A stretch of 64,000 bases of DNA from Auricularia sp. M13. Lineage: Eukaryota > Basidiomycota > Agaricomycetes > Auriculariales > Auriculariaceae. The notes beneath the pieces are model-generated. The model was not told the origin of the DNA, ran no database searches, and saw nothing but the letters and a program-made list of their open reading frames with translations. This document shows, one piece after another, positions 35,391 through 46,809 of this stretch. A program made the translations under genes and the position numbers. The stretch spans positions 4,960,001 through 5,024,000 of the forward strand of contig CM073194.1 in the NCBI GenBank assembly GCA_037042915.1, written 5' to 3'. Within the stretch, counting starts at the first letter, position 1. Every line of letters begins with the position of its first letter.

Positions 35391-36439
35391 GACTTGGCTC
35401 CGATCCACGACAGCTCATTCTCGCTACTCCAACCCGCAAGCATGATTTGGATACTACAAAAGCTGGTGCATATTGAAATTTCTTCTTGCCACCTCTGGAT
35501 TGCCGACTTAGTGTTCTGCTGCCTCGAAATTGCTCTTCTAGCCCTCGCCGTAACTCTGTCGCTCCTATCACCACGGTTACTTCGCTCTTCAGCGGATGCG
35601 TGCGCCCGACCGTCTGTCCACTTGGAATTGGCTGTTACTGGATATTCTGATACTCTACGTCGTCCATAATGCCTTGCTTATGAGCCTTGCGGAAGACTAC
35701 TGTATCATCTTATCGGACCACCTGCGCGTCGATTATCTGGTTGAAAGAAACCTGTCTACGGGCAGCACTCTGACTTGTCTCAAATTGTGTCTCTCGCTCA
35801 CAGCTATTTGTGGGACAAAGCTGTACTCGATATCTAACTCTTCCCGCCCGTCGGGACAGAGCACTACATAACTACAAACTGCAATCAGACAGCGCCTGTC
35901 ACACATAATGCGAATGACTCAGTCGCCGGCTCCGCGGGACGCAGACCGTCTGCCAATGATGCCTTTCTCGGTGGCTGCATGCAGTTTAGCGCTCTTACAT
36001 CTCGTCTGGGTCCTTTGAGCATTGACAACACTGTCGTCAGCGGCACTGTGCTAACGATAGCTCCCATGCGAAACACCAAACACCTAACAGTGAACGGAGT
36101 TATTGCCACGTTGAAGCCTCGAGGCAGATGGTCTGCGTAAATCAGCCGACGCTGTGTCTTTGTGTGTCTACCTCATCTCAGCTGCTTCCCCAGCGATATT
36201 GCAGGGATGCGCTTGCCGCGTTTCTTCTTGAAGGCACCGACGCGTTGATAGCAGCTCGTGAGGTACCCGGCAGAACTCAGCGTCTGCGCGCAGTTCTCAC
36301 TGGCATCGCATTCGCCGTGTGGCCCATATGTCACGCCGAGATCCAGGTCGGGACGTGGCTATCTCCTGCATATGACAAGATATTTTTTGACACGTGCGCT
36401 CCCTTCTCTAGGCGGAGCATTGCCATATGCGGGTGGACG

Positions 36440-37773
36440 CCGCGGAGAGTAGTGTACGCGTTGTTGGCCGACTCGTAGGCAACTTTCCCTCAGAGCGGCG
36501 GAAGGTACTCCCAGCATCTTGATCCGGGAATCTCAGAGAAGAATGCTAAGCTACCACCAGTCGTCCGAGAAGACTTAAACCGTCATAAGTACAATGGCCA
36601 TCTTTCGCGGCATTTCGGAGATCGGACAGCGTTCAGGAGCCCAACGAACACTGGGTTATTGAATGGACTGGAGCAAAGCGAGAGCCCTCACCTTGAGCGG
36701 CGGCCGGCAACGAGTTTTATATGTAAACATCTCACGGAACGGTGCGCCGATAACTTGCGGCTCGGGGTCGACGCCGGCTTAGTCGGCGATACTGAAGTCG
36801 AGGCGTTAGAGAGCCGCACGGTAGACTGTACTTACCTGATGGTGAATGCGCACCTTTAAGCGAGAAGGTGCCGGGTGGGGGAGAGGCGTCGCGAAGAAAT
36901 CAAGAATTCTGGCCCGGGGAGTCTGCTCTAAACGTGGCGGCGGCGCAGGGACCTATGAACCACTGGCAGAGGACGCACGGGCTTGGCTGCCGCTAAGCGG
37001 GAATCCGAGAGCGACAATCCTCAGGCTGGCTGCGCCAAACTACTGTGGATGGCATCTCCGTATGGGATCCCGACGCGAATCTAGAACCGCGCATCACTGA
37101 GACTCGGAGACGGAACCGACGTCACGGTACGGCTGAAGGGAAGGAAAGTCTATGCCCTCATCTACGGACGTATGTGTTAGACTCGGAGTGAATCTTGCGG
37201 AAAGCACGTTCCGAATTCAACTGTCTCCTGGATCTGGATGATGCGTCCATCCGCACCGCGTCACCGTGGAAAGCTTGCAATCCGGACGAGCATCTGAGAT
37301 ACTCGTAGCATGCTCAGGCAAACTTGTGACTCGGAAGACTTGGAGGGATCGCGTTGTGAGAGTCAACGCCACACGGGGCAGGGGAAGCAACGACTTGGAG
37401 CGGGGACGAGCGGTAGTTGCGCAGGGGGCAGGTGCAAACTCGACTTGATTTGAGTGGATGCGGGGTGTGGAGAGGAGACGCGACGAGGAGATGAGCGCGA
37501 AAACGACTTGGGTCGGTCGTCCGCAGACATTATGATGCTGGCACTGAGTGGCACCGAAAGTCTTGCGTCTGAACCCGGTGTCACACGACTGTAGCCAACG
37601 TTGCATTGCAGTGGCGGGTATGCTGTAGCCAACCATTGCATTGCAGATGCGAGTTTACTGTAGCCAACAAGGCGGGAGAGTCCGACCCGCAACCGCTGGC
37701 AGAAAAATTGAGCGAGAGCGGATGTCGGTGCGAGAAAATTTGTAACCGGACTACTCTACTGTACGACTCGGAG
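36440..37773. other. 1.33-kb segment present only in repeat copy 1
   Basis: No gene recognised. It carries the roughly 34-base tandem repeat at 37,589-37,668. Either an insertion into copy 1 or a deletion from copy 2. Confidence 0.55.
37589..37668 (+). repeat. Tandem repeat, period 34-35 bases, about 2.3 units
   Basis: Units begin ctgtagccaac at 37,589, 37,623 and 37,658; the first two continue with ..ttgcattgcag. Confidence 0.8.
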
Positions 37774-38282
37774 CAAACCGGATTGGGCGCGCTGGTGGTG
37801 GGAGCTTCAAGTTAAGGGCGGCCCAGACGCAAAGGCTGTTGCGTGAGGCGGCGCAAAGACTGTTGCGTGAGACGCAAAGACTGTTTCGTGAGGCGGCGCG
37901 GAGGGGAGGCGCGGATGGGATGGGATAGAATGCGAGGGCGTCCAGCCATGTACGAGCGCAATGCGACTCCATGTACGAGCGCAATGCGAGATGCGACTTC
38001 GAACGTAGTTTTGAGACTATCGGGCTCCGGGATAGTGCGAAGTGGGCACCGTGACCGGTTGAGATACAGTACTGGTACTAGGAGCTGGCTTAGAGAGTGC
38101 GGGGCATGTCCGGTTCGCTAGGAGGAGAAGCGCGGTGTGTCAATGGGTACTACGTCGCGCGGAATGCTCAGACTGGGCGTGCGCGAATGTCAATTGTCAG
38201 CCCGCGCAAGTCGAAGCTGCCTGACCTCCGCAGTCTACGCCGTCAAAAGAAAAAAAAAAAGAAAAATCAGATGCCGGGTCCA

Positions 38283-38520
38283 GAGGTTCAAGCGAGTGCG
38301 AGCCCAGACGAGAGCAGATTTGAGACCGTCAGCGAGCATCGCAGTTCCGGAAAGAGAGAAAGCATGGTAGTACTTGCAGCATTGTCTTTGGAGTAGTCCG
38401 AGACAGTCGTAAAGTAGTCTGCCACGATGAGTCGATGACGGACGCCGGAGAGGAGGTGAAAATTGTTCCAACTCCGATCCGGGCGGACTTGCGCTCTTCC
38501 CGCTCACCTGCCTACCTACC
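38283..38520 (+). repeat. Dispersed repeat, copy B (partner at 23,885-24,150)
   Basis: Directly abuts the end of large repeat copy 1, after a poly-A-rich junction at about 38,247-38,266. The counterpart is not present after large repeat copy 2. Confidence 0.6.
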
Positions 38521-38685
38521 CATCGTATCAATAGCCGTGGCGCAAATGGCCCCGCCCAAGTCATGAGGGAATTCACTTTTCCTCTATCAGGCGGATATGC
38601 TCCGGGCACTTCTGGTCTCGCGATAGCCTCGGCATTCTGCTGCTTATCATCTGGTCCTCCCCGGTCGGAGTCAGGAAGATCGAAG

Positions 38686-39794
38686 TCAGGAATGGCCTAC
38701 AGTTCTACGCGGCTGGGTACACAGGGGAGTTTTCTTGTGTACACCAATCGATAAAACCATGATAACGAGTGGGTATTCATCTGTACAGGGCAAATCCATA
38801 CGGATGCTGTGGAGGGCAATGGTCGCCCAGACTTGTATATGATGCGCCATTGCATCGAAAGCGTCGACTCCCGAGAAATTAGAACGGCGGCTTCGCGTCT
38901 GCGGAAGGTGCGGCGAAGTAATCGCCAAACCAAAGTCTGCGAAAGATCAGCCTTTGCGACAATTACCGGGGCGAACGATAGCGCGACGCACTTGAGCTCC
39001 TGCTGGTCAGCTGCGGCCTGGCGGTCTGCGCCATAGATGAGGCGATGGGCCGAGGCATCGACGATACCCTGGGGGAAGCGGTCCTCTGGAATATCAACGA
39101 CGAAGAGCGTCTCGTCAGTGTCGACGAACGTCGCGGTCACGCGCGCCACAACGTGCAGGCCGTATTGAATGTAGCGACCACCAATGCCAAGGTCATACTG
39201 GATCTCGATCGTACGACCGACGGCATTGGCGAGCGGAAACGCCGTTGGGAAGTCCTCCGCGTCGTCCTGGTCGACAACCGCGACGTACAGCGAGGTTCCC
39301 GCCGTCTCCTCGCCGACAAACGTCCGGATGCGCACGTCGAACGCCTTCAGGCCGATGGACGAGTTCGCATTGCGCAGCCCGGCGAGAGTGATGGCATTCT
39401 CCGCACCGGCCGGAAGCGAGGTGAAGCTCGTGCTGATGTGCAGGCGGATGCGGTGGTTGACGATGCCCCAGAATGACGAGTTCACGTGCGGCTTGCTGAG
39501 CAGCAGCGCGCGCTGCCGGGTGCCAACGCCGCCCGCGATGTAGGGTGGGGCGTCGGCCGTTGCGAGCTGCTTGGTCGGGTCGGCCGCGACATCCGCCGCG
39601 TAGCAAGTCGAGATATTGGCCGTGGTGCTGCACCCGCCGCGAGAGAGGAATGCGGAGGCCTGGTACGACGCGCCCCAGTTGGCCGCCGTGCCGGTCTGCG
39701 TGCCGTGCGCACCGTCGCTGTAAACGGTATATTGCTGGGCAAACGCGACCGTTGCAGCGCTGCTCAGCGCGAGGTATGCCAGTGCCAGGCGCAT
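38686..39794 (-). CDS. Secreted protein of unknown function
   Basis: Exon 1 (39,794-38,967) starts with a classic signal peptide, MRLALAYLALSSAATVAFA, followed by QQYTVYSDGAHGTQ. The chain continues with SRGGCSTTANISTC (two Cys and an N-glycosylation site), HVNSSFWGIVNHRIRLHIST, IEIQYDLGIGGRYIQYGLHV and LFVVDIPEDRFPQGIV. A GTAATT..CCGCAG intron (38,966-38,899) joins CVALSFAP to an exon ending TAG/TGA-free to GHS and a stop at 38,686, about 346 residues. The beta-rich, glycosylation-prone sequence suggests an extracellular protein. I do not recognise the family. It sits between direct repeat copies. Confidence 0.68.
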
Positions 39795-40267
39795 TTCTAC
39801 GAGAAAGACAGGGATCGAATATACTCGACCTATGACTTCGTGAATCGCGACCTTTATCCTTGTGCCACTGATTACGCGACAATCTTGCTGCCGCGATGCA
39901 CGGGCTGCGGATCCTGTCAATCAATAGGATGTGCGCTGCGCAATCGTGTGGATCAGGGACTTGCGAAGGTGTATTCTGGTCATGCTCATTCTCAAGCAGG
40001 TCCTGGAAGCTGCTCAATCGTCAAATCTTTGAATCGCTGGGCATGTAGGAATGATTCCCAGCTGGAGTATTTCTCTTAGCAAAGTCCGAAAGGCTCAGCC
40101 GTCCATGAATCTGTCAAACAGCATTGTTATTGATGATGCAATCCTAACTCATCGAGACGGCTCCGAATACTCTACGGATGCTGCGGACTCATGCGAAAAG
40201 GAAGTATTCCTCAGGCTCTACACCATGGCGACAGCTCGATGCATCTCACTGACGCGTGCCAGTAACC

Positions 40268-41818
40268 GACTTGGCTCCGATCCACGACAGCTCATTCTCG
40301 CTACTCCAACCAGCACGCATGATTCGGATACTACAAAAGCTGGTGCATATTGAAATTTCTTCTTGCCACCTCTGGATTGCCGACTTAGTGTTCTGCTGCC
40401 TCGAAATTGCGCTTCTAGCCCTCGCCGCAACTCTGTCGCTCCTATCACCACGGTTACTTCTCTCTTCAGCGGATGCGTGCGCCCGACCGTCTGTCCGCTC
40501 GGGGTTAGCTGTTCATGGGTGTTCTGCTGCTCTACATCGTCCATAATGCCTTGCTTATGAGCCTTCGCGGAAGACTACTGTATCATCTTATCGCACCTGC
40601 GCGTTGATTATCTGGTTGACAGAAACCTATCTGCGGGCAGCACTCGGAAATTTCGAAAATTGTGTCTCTCGCTCACAGCTATTTGTGGGACAAAGCTGTA
40701 CTCGATATCTAACTCTTCCCGCCCGTCGGGACAGAGCACTAACTACAAACTGCAATCAGCCACACTTAATGCGAGTGACTCAGTCTCCGGTTCCGCGGGA
40801 CGCTGACCGTCTGCCAATGACGCCTTTCTCGGTGGCTGCTTGCAGTTTAGCGCTCTTACATCTCGTCTGCCAGTGGGTCCTTTGACCATCGACAACACTG
40901 TCGTCAGCGGCACTGTGCCAACGATAGCTCCCATGCGAAACACCAAACACCTAACAGTGAACGGAGTTATTGCCACGTTGAAGCCTCGAGGCAGATGGTC
41001 TGCGTAAATCATCCGACGCTGTGTCTTTGTGTGTCTGCCTTCCCCAGCGAAATTGCAGGGATGCGCTTGCCGCGTTTCTTCTTGAAGGCACCGACGCGTT
41101 GATAGCAGCTCGTGAGGTACCCGGCAGAACTCAGCGTCTGCGCGCACTTCTCACTGGCATCGCATTCGCCGTGTGGCCCTTATGTATGTCACGCCGAGAT
41201 CCAGGTCGGGACGTGGCTATCTCCTGCATTTGAAGAGATACTTTTTTGACACGTGCGCTCCCTTCTCTAGGCGGGGCATTACCATATGCTGGTGGGCAAA
41301 TCGGATGGGGCGTGCTGGTGGTGGGAGACTTGAGACCGGGCGGCCCAAACTTTGTCAGGCGCAAAGACTGTTTCGTGAGGCGGCGCGGAGGGGAGGCTGC
41401 AGGATGGGATGCGAGGGCGTCCAGCCATGTACGAGCGCAATGCGACTCCATGTACGAGCGAAATGCGACTCCATGTACGAGCGAAATGCGACTCCATGTA
41501 CGAGCGAAATACGACTCCATGTACGAGCGCAACGCGACTTCGCACGTAGCTTTGAGACTATCCGGCTCCGGGATAGCGCGAAGTGGGCACCGTGACCGGT
41601 TGAGATACAGTACTGGTACTAGGAGCTGGGGGGCATGGCGTTGCAGTCCGGTTTGCTAGGAGGAGGAGAAGCGCGGTGTGTCAATGGGTACTACGTCGCG
41701 CGGAATGCTCAGACTGACTGGGCGTCCGCGAATGTCGATTGTCAGCCCGCGCAAGTCGAAGCTGCCTGACCTCCTCCGAGTCAGTCTACGCCGTCAAAAA
41801 AATAAAATCGAATGCCGG
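40268..41818 (+). repeat. Large unclassified repeat, copy 2 (uninterrupted)
   Basis: Same orientation as copy 1, about 1.55 kb. The frames inside it are disrupted differently in the two copies, so any coding function is gone or never existed. Confidence 0.8.
41425..41539 (+). repeat. 23-bp minisatellite, five units
   Basis: Unit ccatgtacgagcgaaatgcg plus act; starts at 41,425, 41,448, 41,471, 41,494 and 41,517, exactly 23 apart. Large repeat copy 1 has only two units (37,946 and 37,969). Confidence 0.92.
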
Positions 41819-42415
41819 TAGCGAATGCGACGTCACTGTCCACAGTGACAGCCAGGTGAATCGCTCGGGCTACGGTATTTAGAATCTCCGATAGGTGCTT
41901 ATTAGCCAGTCCGAATCGCAGCAGATCCCATGTGTGAGTTCTGTCCAGGTCCTGCCAGTCCGCTCAGAGCACCCAGTATGAAGGACTCGACTCGCAGGGC
42001 CCGAGGACCGCTGTGCATGCGGGAGTGGAGTGGCGGGGCAGTCAGATTACAGCCTAGGGCCTGTAGCTAGCATTCGCGGTCGCGGGGTCGGGGTCGGACG
42101 AGTGAACGTCAACTGGCTGAGCGGCGGCCTGTGTGTAGAAGCCCGAGACGCGCAAGAGCCAGTCCGTAAAGCCGTGAAGCCGGGTTTTGAGCCTGCAGGA
42201 GTCATCAGAGAGCACAGCTGGTGGGCGATGAGGAGGATCGGGCAGAAGACGTTGGAGGAAACTGGAAAGAGCAGAAGGGCAACCCGTACGGGCGCCTATT
42301 CTCTCAACCGGACGTCACCACGTGTCCAAACTCCGCCCGCCGCCGCCAACTACTTCTTTCGCTCGCAGCGCCCACCGCTCGTTTCGCCCTACATACACTA
42401 CTGTAAAAAAGAGAG
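41819..42415. other. Gap before the Lunapark gene
   Basis: No gene recognised. The right part (CT-rich, then ctgtaaaaaagagag just before the ATG) is probably promoter and leader. Confidence 0.4.
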
Positions 42416-45400
42416 ATGCTGAGCTGGTTCCGCAAGGTGCGTCCGTCCCCAGCGTGTCTTAACTGCGCGCTGAATTGCATTGCAGAAGGAGCCGGAAAAC
42501 TACGAAGAGGTGCTCGCGGCGCTCGCGTCCGAGATCAGCGCGCGGCAGGCGCGCCTGGCGGACATCCGGCAGCGCGAGCGGCGGGCGACGCTGTGGTTTA
42601 CGCTGTACGCGTCCGCCGCCTGGGGCGTCTACATCGCGCTGTGGTACGCACGCCTCGTCCCCCAGGCCTCGTCCCGCCACGCGCTCCAGCGGGTGATTGC
42701 GGGCGCGCCGGTCCTTACTGGCCCGCTTGTGTACGTCTGAAGGTTGGTTCTTGTGTGGCTGGTTGGTACTGATGCTGGCGTCGTAGGATATTGTTCGCGA
42801 GACGCATTATGCAGGCGTGGTACACGCGCATCGGGAACGCCGAGGGCACGTTGCTCTCTACCCTCCTTGCTCTATAATTTCGCTTACATTCTTCATGTAG
42901 AAAAGACGCTGAAGGCGCTCAGCGTGAAGCAGCGGACAAAGATCGAGGAGATCAAGAAGGCGACGAACTACTACACCACCAAGCACCTGCTCGAGCGCTA
43001 CGACGACTCGCCCGCCCGCCCTAAGGACTCGCCGAAGACGGCTACATTTCCAGGCGCGATACCCGGCACGCCGCAGCGCCCGCCACAGCAGCAACAGCAG
43101 ATTCAGACGACGCCGGCGAGGCCGGGTCTGCAGCAAAACCTGCAGCAGCAGAGTAACTTGCTTTCGCGTGCGTACCCGCTCTTGCCCTTGCCCTGGTCCA
43201 TGCGCCCCGCCCGTCCCACATGCGTCTCCATCCCTCGCCGCGTCGATCCCGCCAGCGCCCCGTCAGCCACATCTCGTCCCGTTCCTCCCCGCCCTCCTCG
43301 CGGCTTCGTTCACACCCTCCCGCTCCCCGCTCCGCACGTCCCTGCCAGCCACCCGCCCTTCCTTCTGCTCCTCCAGTTACCGGCGCGCACGCTTCTCCCC
43401 ATCCCCGTTCACAGCAGCCCGCCCTACCCTGCCCTCGCGCCCATTCTACACACGCTAGGAATCGGTCGATTTGCGATTCTTGCGCCCGCCTCGCCCCGTC
43501 CTCCTTTCTCGCCCCGTCGCGCCGCTTCGTTCGCCGTGCTCCATTCTACGGTACTGTTCCTTCGCCCGGCGTCCCTCCTCCATTCTTGCCGCGCCGCGCC
43601 GTATTCTGTCTGACGCACACTCCCCGCCCATACCCTCCCTTCCCACTGCCACTGCCCTGTCCTTCATCCCGCCGCTCCATCCTTGCCGCTCCTTCCCCTC
43701 CTTGTCACTCCATCCCACCCGCCCCGCTCCATCCAAGCGCTAACGCCCCCTCCCTCCCCTTCCCAACAGCCGTCCAACAGCCCATCGCCCCACCCCGCCG
43801 ACAATGGTACGACCGCCTCGCAGACGCGCTCCTCGGCGACGACGACGCGGCGCCTGCGGCGAGCAAGTACGCGCTCATCTGCGGGAGATGCTTTGCGCAT
43901 AATGGATTGGTGCATGAGGCGGATTGGGGGAGGACGCGTGAGTGGTTTTTCGTTTTGTTTATTTGGATTGGATTCTTTTTTTCTGTGATTGGCTTGAATA
44001 CTTCTTTCTGTGCTTTCAACTCCTCTCCCCCTCCCCCGCGTTCGTCCCTGCACTTTCATGCTGGCTTCGCGCTGCATCCCATCCCACCCCGTTTACTCTT
44101 GCGCTGCCCACCCGCTCCCCGCTCCCGCCTTCTTGCCGTACCGTACCAAGACGAGGCCGCGCGTATCGTCCAGCGCTCGGCGGCGAATTGCGCGTCGGCG
44201 CTCTGCCCCACATGCACGCGCCCATAGAGGCCATTCCTGTCCTCCACACCCGTCCACTGCCATCCGCCATCTTCAGTCCCTCTACCGCGCACCGTCAAAC
44301 CTCATTTTGACGGTGCACACTCCCGTCGCGTCCGACTCTTCCCAACTTCCTCGCACACGCGGCGCAGCCCAGCGCGCGACCTGCCTGGAAAGCGTACCGT
44401 CCCGTTCACCGGCAGCGCATCCTGCATGCCCGTGCGCGCGCGTCCGTCCGTCCGGCCGCGATGTCGCGGTCGACGGGCGTGCGCGCTGAGCTGTACTTGC
44501 TGCCGCGTGAGCCCGCCTGTCCGCAGAGCGGGCGAATTTCACGCATTCGCGGCGCGCGACACATGCTCGTTCCCGGCGCGCGCGAGGCTCGCTCTGACTC
44601 TGTGCGCGAGCGCGAAGCCGCTCGTTCTCTGAGCGCGAGCGCGAAGCCGCTCGTTCTCTGAGCGCGAGAGGCTCGTTCTCTGCGCGGGACGCTCGCCCGT
44701 TCTCTGCGCGGGCGAGGCTAGCTCGTTCTGCGCGCGCGTGAGCTCGCCTGTTCGCCGCGCGGACGAACCCACCTGTTCAGAGCGGGCGAATTTCACGCAT
44801 TCGCGGCGCGCGACACATGCTCGTTCTCTACACGCCTACCAATCCGCTCAGTCCCGGCGCGCTCTGACCCTGTGCGTGAGCGCGAAGCCACTCGTTCTCT
44901 GAGCGCGAGCGCGAAGCCGCTTGATATCTGAGCCCGGGCGAACCTCGCTTATTCGCCGCGTGTGCGAGACTCGTTTGCTCGCCGCGCGCGCGAACCACTC
45001 TTGCTCGCCGTGCGCGGGCGACACTCGCTCGTACTCTGCGTGCGAGAGGCTCGCTCGTCCTCTGCGCGCGCTCACTCGCCGTCGGCCGCACGCGCGGCGG
45101 AACTGGCTCGGCAACTGCGCGCGCGCGAAATTCGCACGTTCGCCGCGTGTGCGACGCTCGCTTCTAATCGGCCGCGCGTAGCTTCTGGCCAGTTGCTCGC
45201 CCTGGGCCGCGCTGTGCTCGGCCTTCACATCGCGAGGGGCGAGCGGCAGCGAAGTTTCGAGACCATGGCCGCGGGGCTCCCCTACTATACGCTTGGACCT
45301 GGCGGGCGCGGCGTCCCAGCTGTGCGCGCGTATTGCCAATACGTGCCAGCTTGTCCTCATACTGAGGGGCGGGCCGCAGCGGAGTTGCGGCGGGACGTTG

Positions 45401-46809
45401 CGCGCGCTGTTCCCAGCTATCAGCTCTTTCGCGGGCGCGAGGGACTGGACGAACGCGGCGTTTCGGGCCTCCCCAGCTGCGCTCGTATACATGTCAATAC
45501 ATGCCAGCTTGTCCTCATACTGAGGGGCGAACGGCTGTGGAGTTGTGGCGTGGCCGAGCGGGACGCTGCGCGCCTCGTTCGCAGCTATCAGCGCTCGCGC
45601 GTGCGCGAGGGTTCTGGCAAGTGCGGCGTTCCGTGCTTGCTGCCTCGTCAGCCCAGCTGCGCGCGCGCGTACTGTCAGCTTGTACCCATGGCGCGGTGCA
45701 GGCGGCAGCGGAGTTGTGCCGAGGCCGTGCGAGACGTTGCGCGCGCGGTCCTAGCCATCAGCCCTTGCACGCGCGCGAATGCAGCCCGCCCAGCTGCCTA
45801 TACATGCCAGCGGAGACCGGCCCGCGCGCATGCACGTCCGGCCGTACCCACGCGGCTTGGCGCGTCCCCGCAGCAGCTGTACGAGATGGCACCTGCTTTT
45901 CTGTGCGTTCATACCGCGAGCGAGAGCGCCTGGGCGGAACAGACTCGCGCTGCCGTTGGGCCCGCGCGCGAACCGAATCGAATTTGACAGCTCTGCGTGC
46001 GCACAGAGTCGGCGCTCGTGGCCTTCGCGCAGCTCCGTCGGCGGACGGCAGATTCGCCCGTCTGGCACGACATGTGTCTTGCCATTCCGCGTCACGACGG
46101 CGGACGCGGAGCTGGCGGCTGTCCGACCGCCTACGCGCTATCCGTTCCTCGCGCAGGTGGTTGCACCGTTGCGCTGGACCTTTTGGGGGCAGACGATTCG
46201 CGGTTCGCGGGATGCTCGGTCCAGGCCATACGCCGATCGCGTCCCTGCTGCACAGATGTCTTCGGTGCGGCACGCGCGAGTTCCTGCAGCAGCAGCTGCG
46301 TTCGTCCCCGGCGGTGTGAGGGGTAGACAGTCGGGTTCTTGCCGCGGCACCTCGCACGCGTCTGCAGCTGTCCCATGCGGCTGTCGCTGGATTGCGACAC
46401 GCGCCGTTGTAAGAGACGCGACGGTGCTGTCCGACACTGCGGGTTTTCTTTCTACGCTGTCCTGACTTCCCCCTCCTATCTGAGTTTTTGACTCCTTCCC
46501 TTTTTTTTTCTTGCTTTTGCTCTCGCCCTTGTACTCGCATTTGCTCACCCCGTCACAGGATACGCATGCCCCAAATGCGGCTTCTTCAACGAGGCGCCTG
46601 GCGCCAAGAATGCTGCACCCACACCGGGACACTCGCAGCCGCACGCGCAACTTCCCCTGCAGACGCCGATGAGGCGGTCGCCGCTGTCGCGCGAGAGCGA
46701 CGAGGATGCTGTGCATGAGAGTGTTTTGGTGGAGGATGGCGAGGGGGAGGAGGGGGTGGGGGAAGAGGGGGTGGAGGAGGGCAGTAGTCGGATGGACGTT
46801 GATCTGTGA
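42416..46809 (+). CDS. Lunapark (Lnp1)-type ER three-way-junction protein
   Basis: ER membrane protein that stabilises tubular-network junctions. Exons: MLSWFRK; KEPENYEEVLAALASEI with coiled coil, first membrane segment LWFTLYASAAWGVYIALWY and start of the second (APVLTGPLV); ILFARRIMQAWYTRIGNAE; EKTLKALSVKQRTKIEEIK and TNYYTTKHLLERYDD plus a Gln/Pro-rich linker; a zinc-ribbon half KYALICGRCFAHNGLV; then YACPKCGFFNEAPG and an acidic tail ending RMDVDL. The two CxxC pairs form the conserved Lunapark zinc finger. Introns: 49-60-base ones; a GC..AG intron after GNAE (GAG-G|gcacgt); a 617-base intron 43,153-43,769; and a 2,621-base intron 43,938-46,558 that splits the zinc finger. The last two are about 10 and 45 times the local norm. 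Confidence 0.9.
43153..43769 (+). other. Expanded intron in the Lunapark gene (617 bases, pyrimidine-rich)
   Basis: GTAACT..CCCAACAG. Plus strand almost entirely C/T-rich with repeated cccgccc/cttcc blocks. Open frames inside are low-complexity artefacts. Confidence 0.7.
44524..44826 (+). repeat. 49-base exact direct repeat, period 254
   Basis: 44,524-44,572 and 44,778-44,826 are identical (cagagcgggcgaatttcacg ... cacatgctcgttc). Between and after them are related cgaagccgctcgttctctga units. Confidence 0.85.
45315..45810 (+). repeat. Tandem array, period about 157-175, three units and a partial
   Basis: Units start at cccagctg near 45,315, 45,473, 45,653 and 45,789. Each carries ccagcttgtcctcatac-like, ggagttg.g.cg and ctatcag/ccatcag landmarks. 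Intronic. Confidence 0.75.

Larger units (their letters stand above)
35391..38277 (+). repeat. Large unclassified repeat, copy 1 (interrupted)
   Basis: Colinear with 40,268-41,818 and mostly closely similar (for example gacttggctccgatccacga, ccgcgtttcttcttgaaggc and gtgaccggttgagatacagt occur in both). Colinearity stops at about 36,438 and resumes at about 37,774; the intervening 1.33 kb is absent from copy 2. No transposase or polymerase was recognised in it, so the class is unknown. Both copies have the same orientation and flank the gene at 38,686-39,794. Confidence 0.8.
43938..46558 (+). other. Expanded intron in the Lunapark gene (2,621 bases)
   Basis: GTGAGT..GTCACAG, between the two CxxC halves of the zinc finger. 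Contents: a C/T-rich start, a degenerate gcgagcgcgaagccgctcgt region (44,570-45,100), a 49-base exact duplication, a roughly 160-base tandem array and a pyrimidine tract just before the acceptor. Frames of 270-340 codons within it have alternating Arg/Ala composition and are not credible proteins. Confidence 0.8.

Noticed and set aside
39193-40017. 274-codon minus-strand open frame
   Set aside because: Another frame of the secreted-protein gene; Arg/His-rich shadow.
43220-44227. 335-codon plus-strand frame
   Set aside because: Lies across intron, exon and intron of the Lunapark gene; Pro/Ser/Arg low complexity from C/T-rich DNA.
44962-46319. Frames of 270-340 codons in the Lunapark intron
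   Set aside because: Arise from GC-rich tandem repeats; no natural composition or start context.
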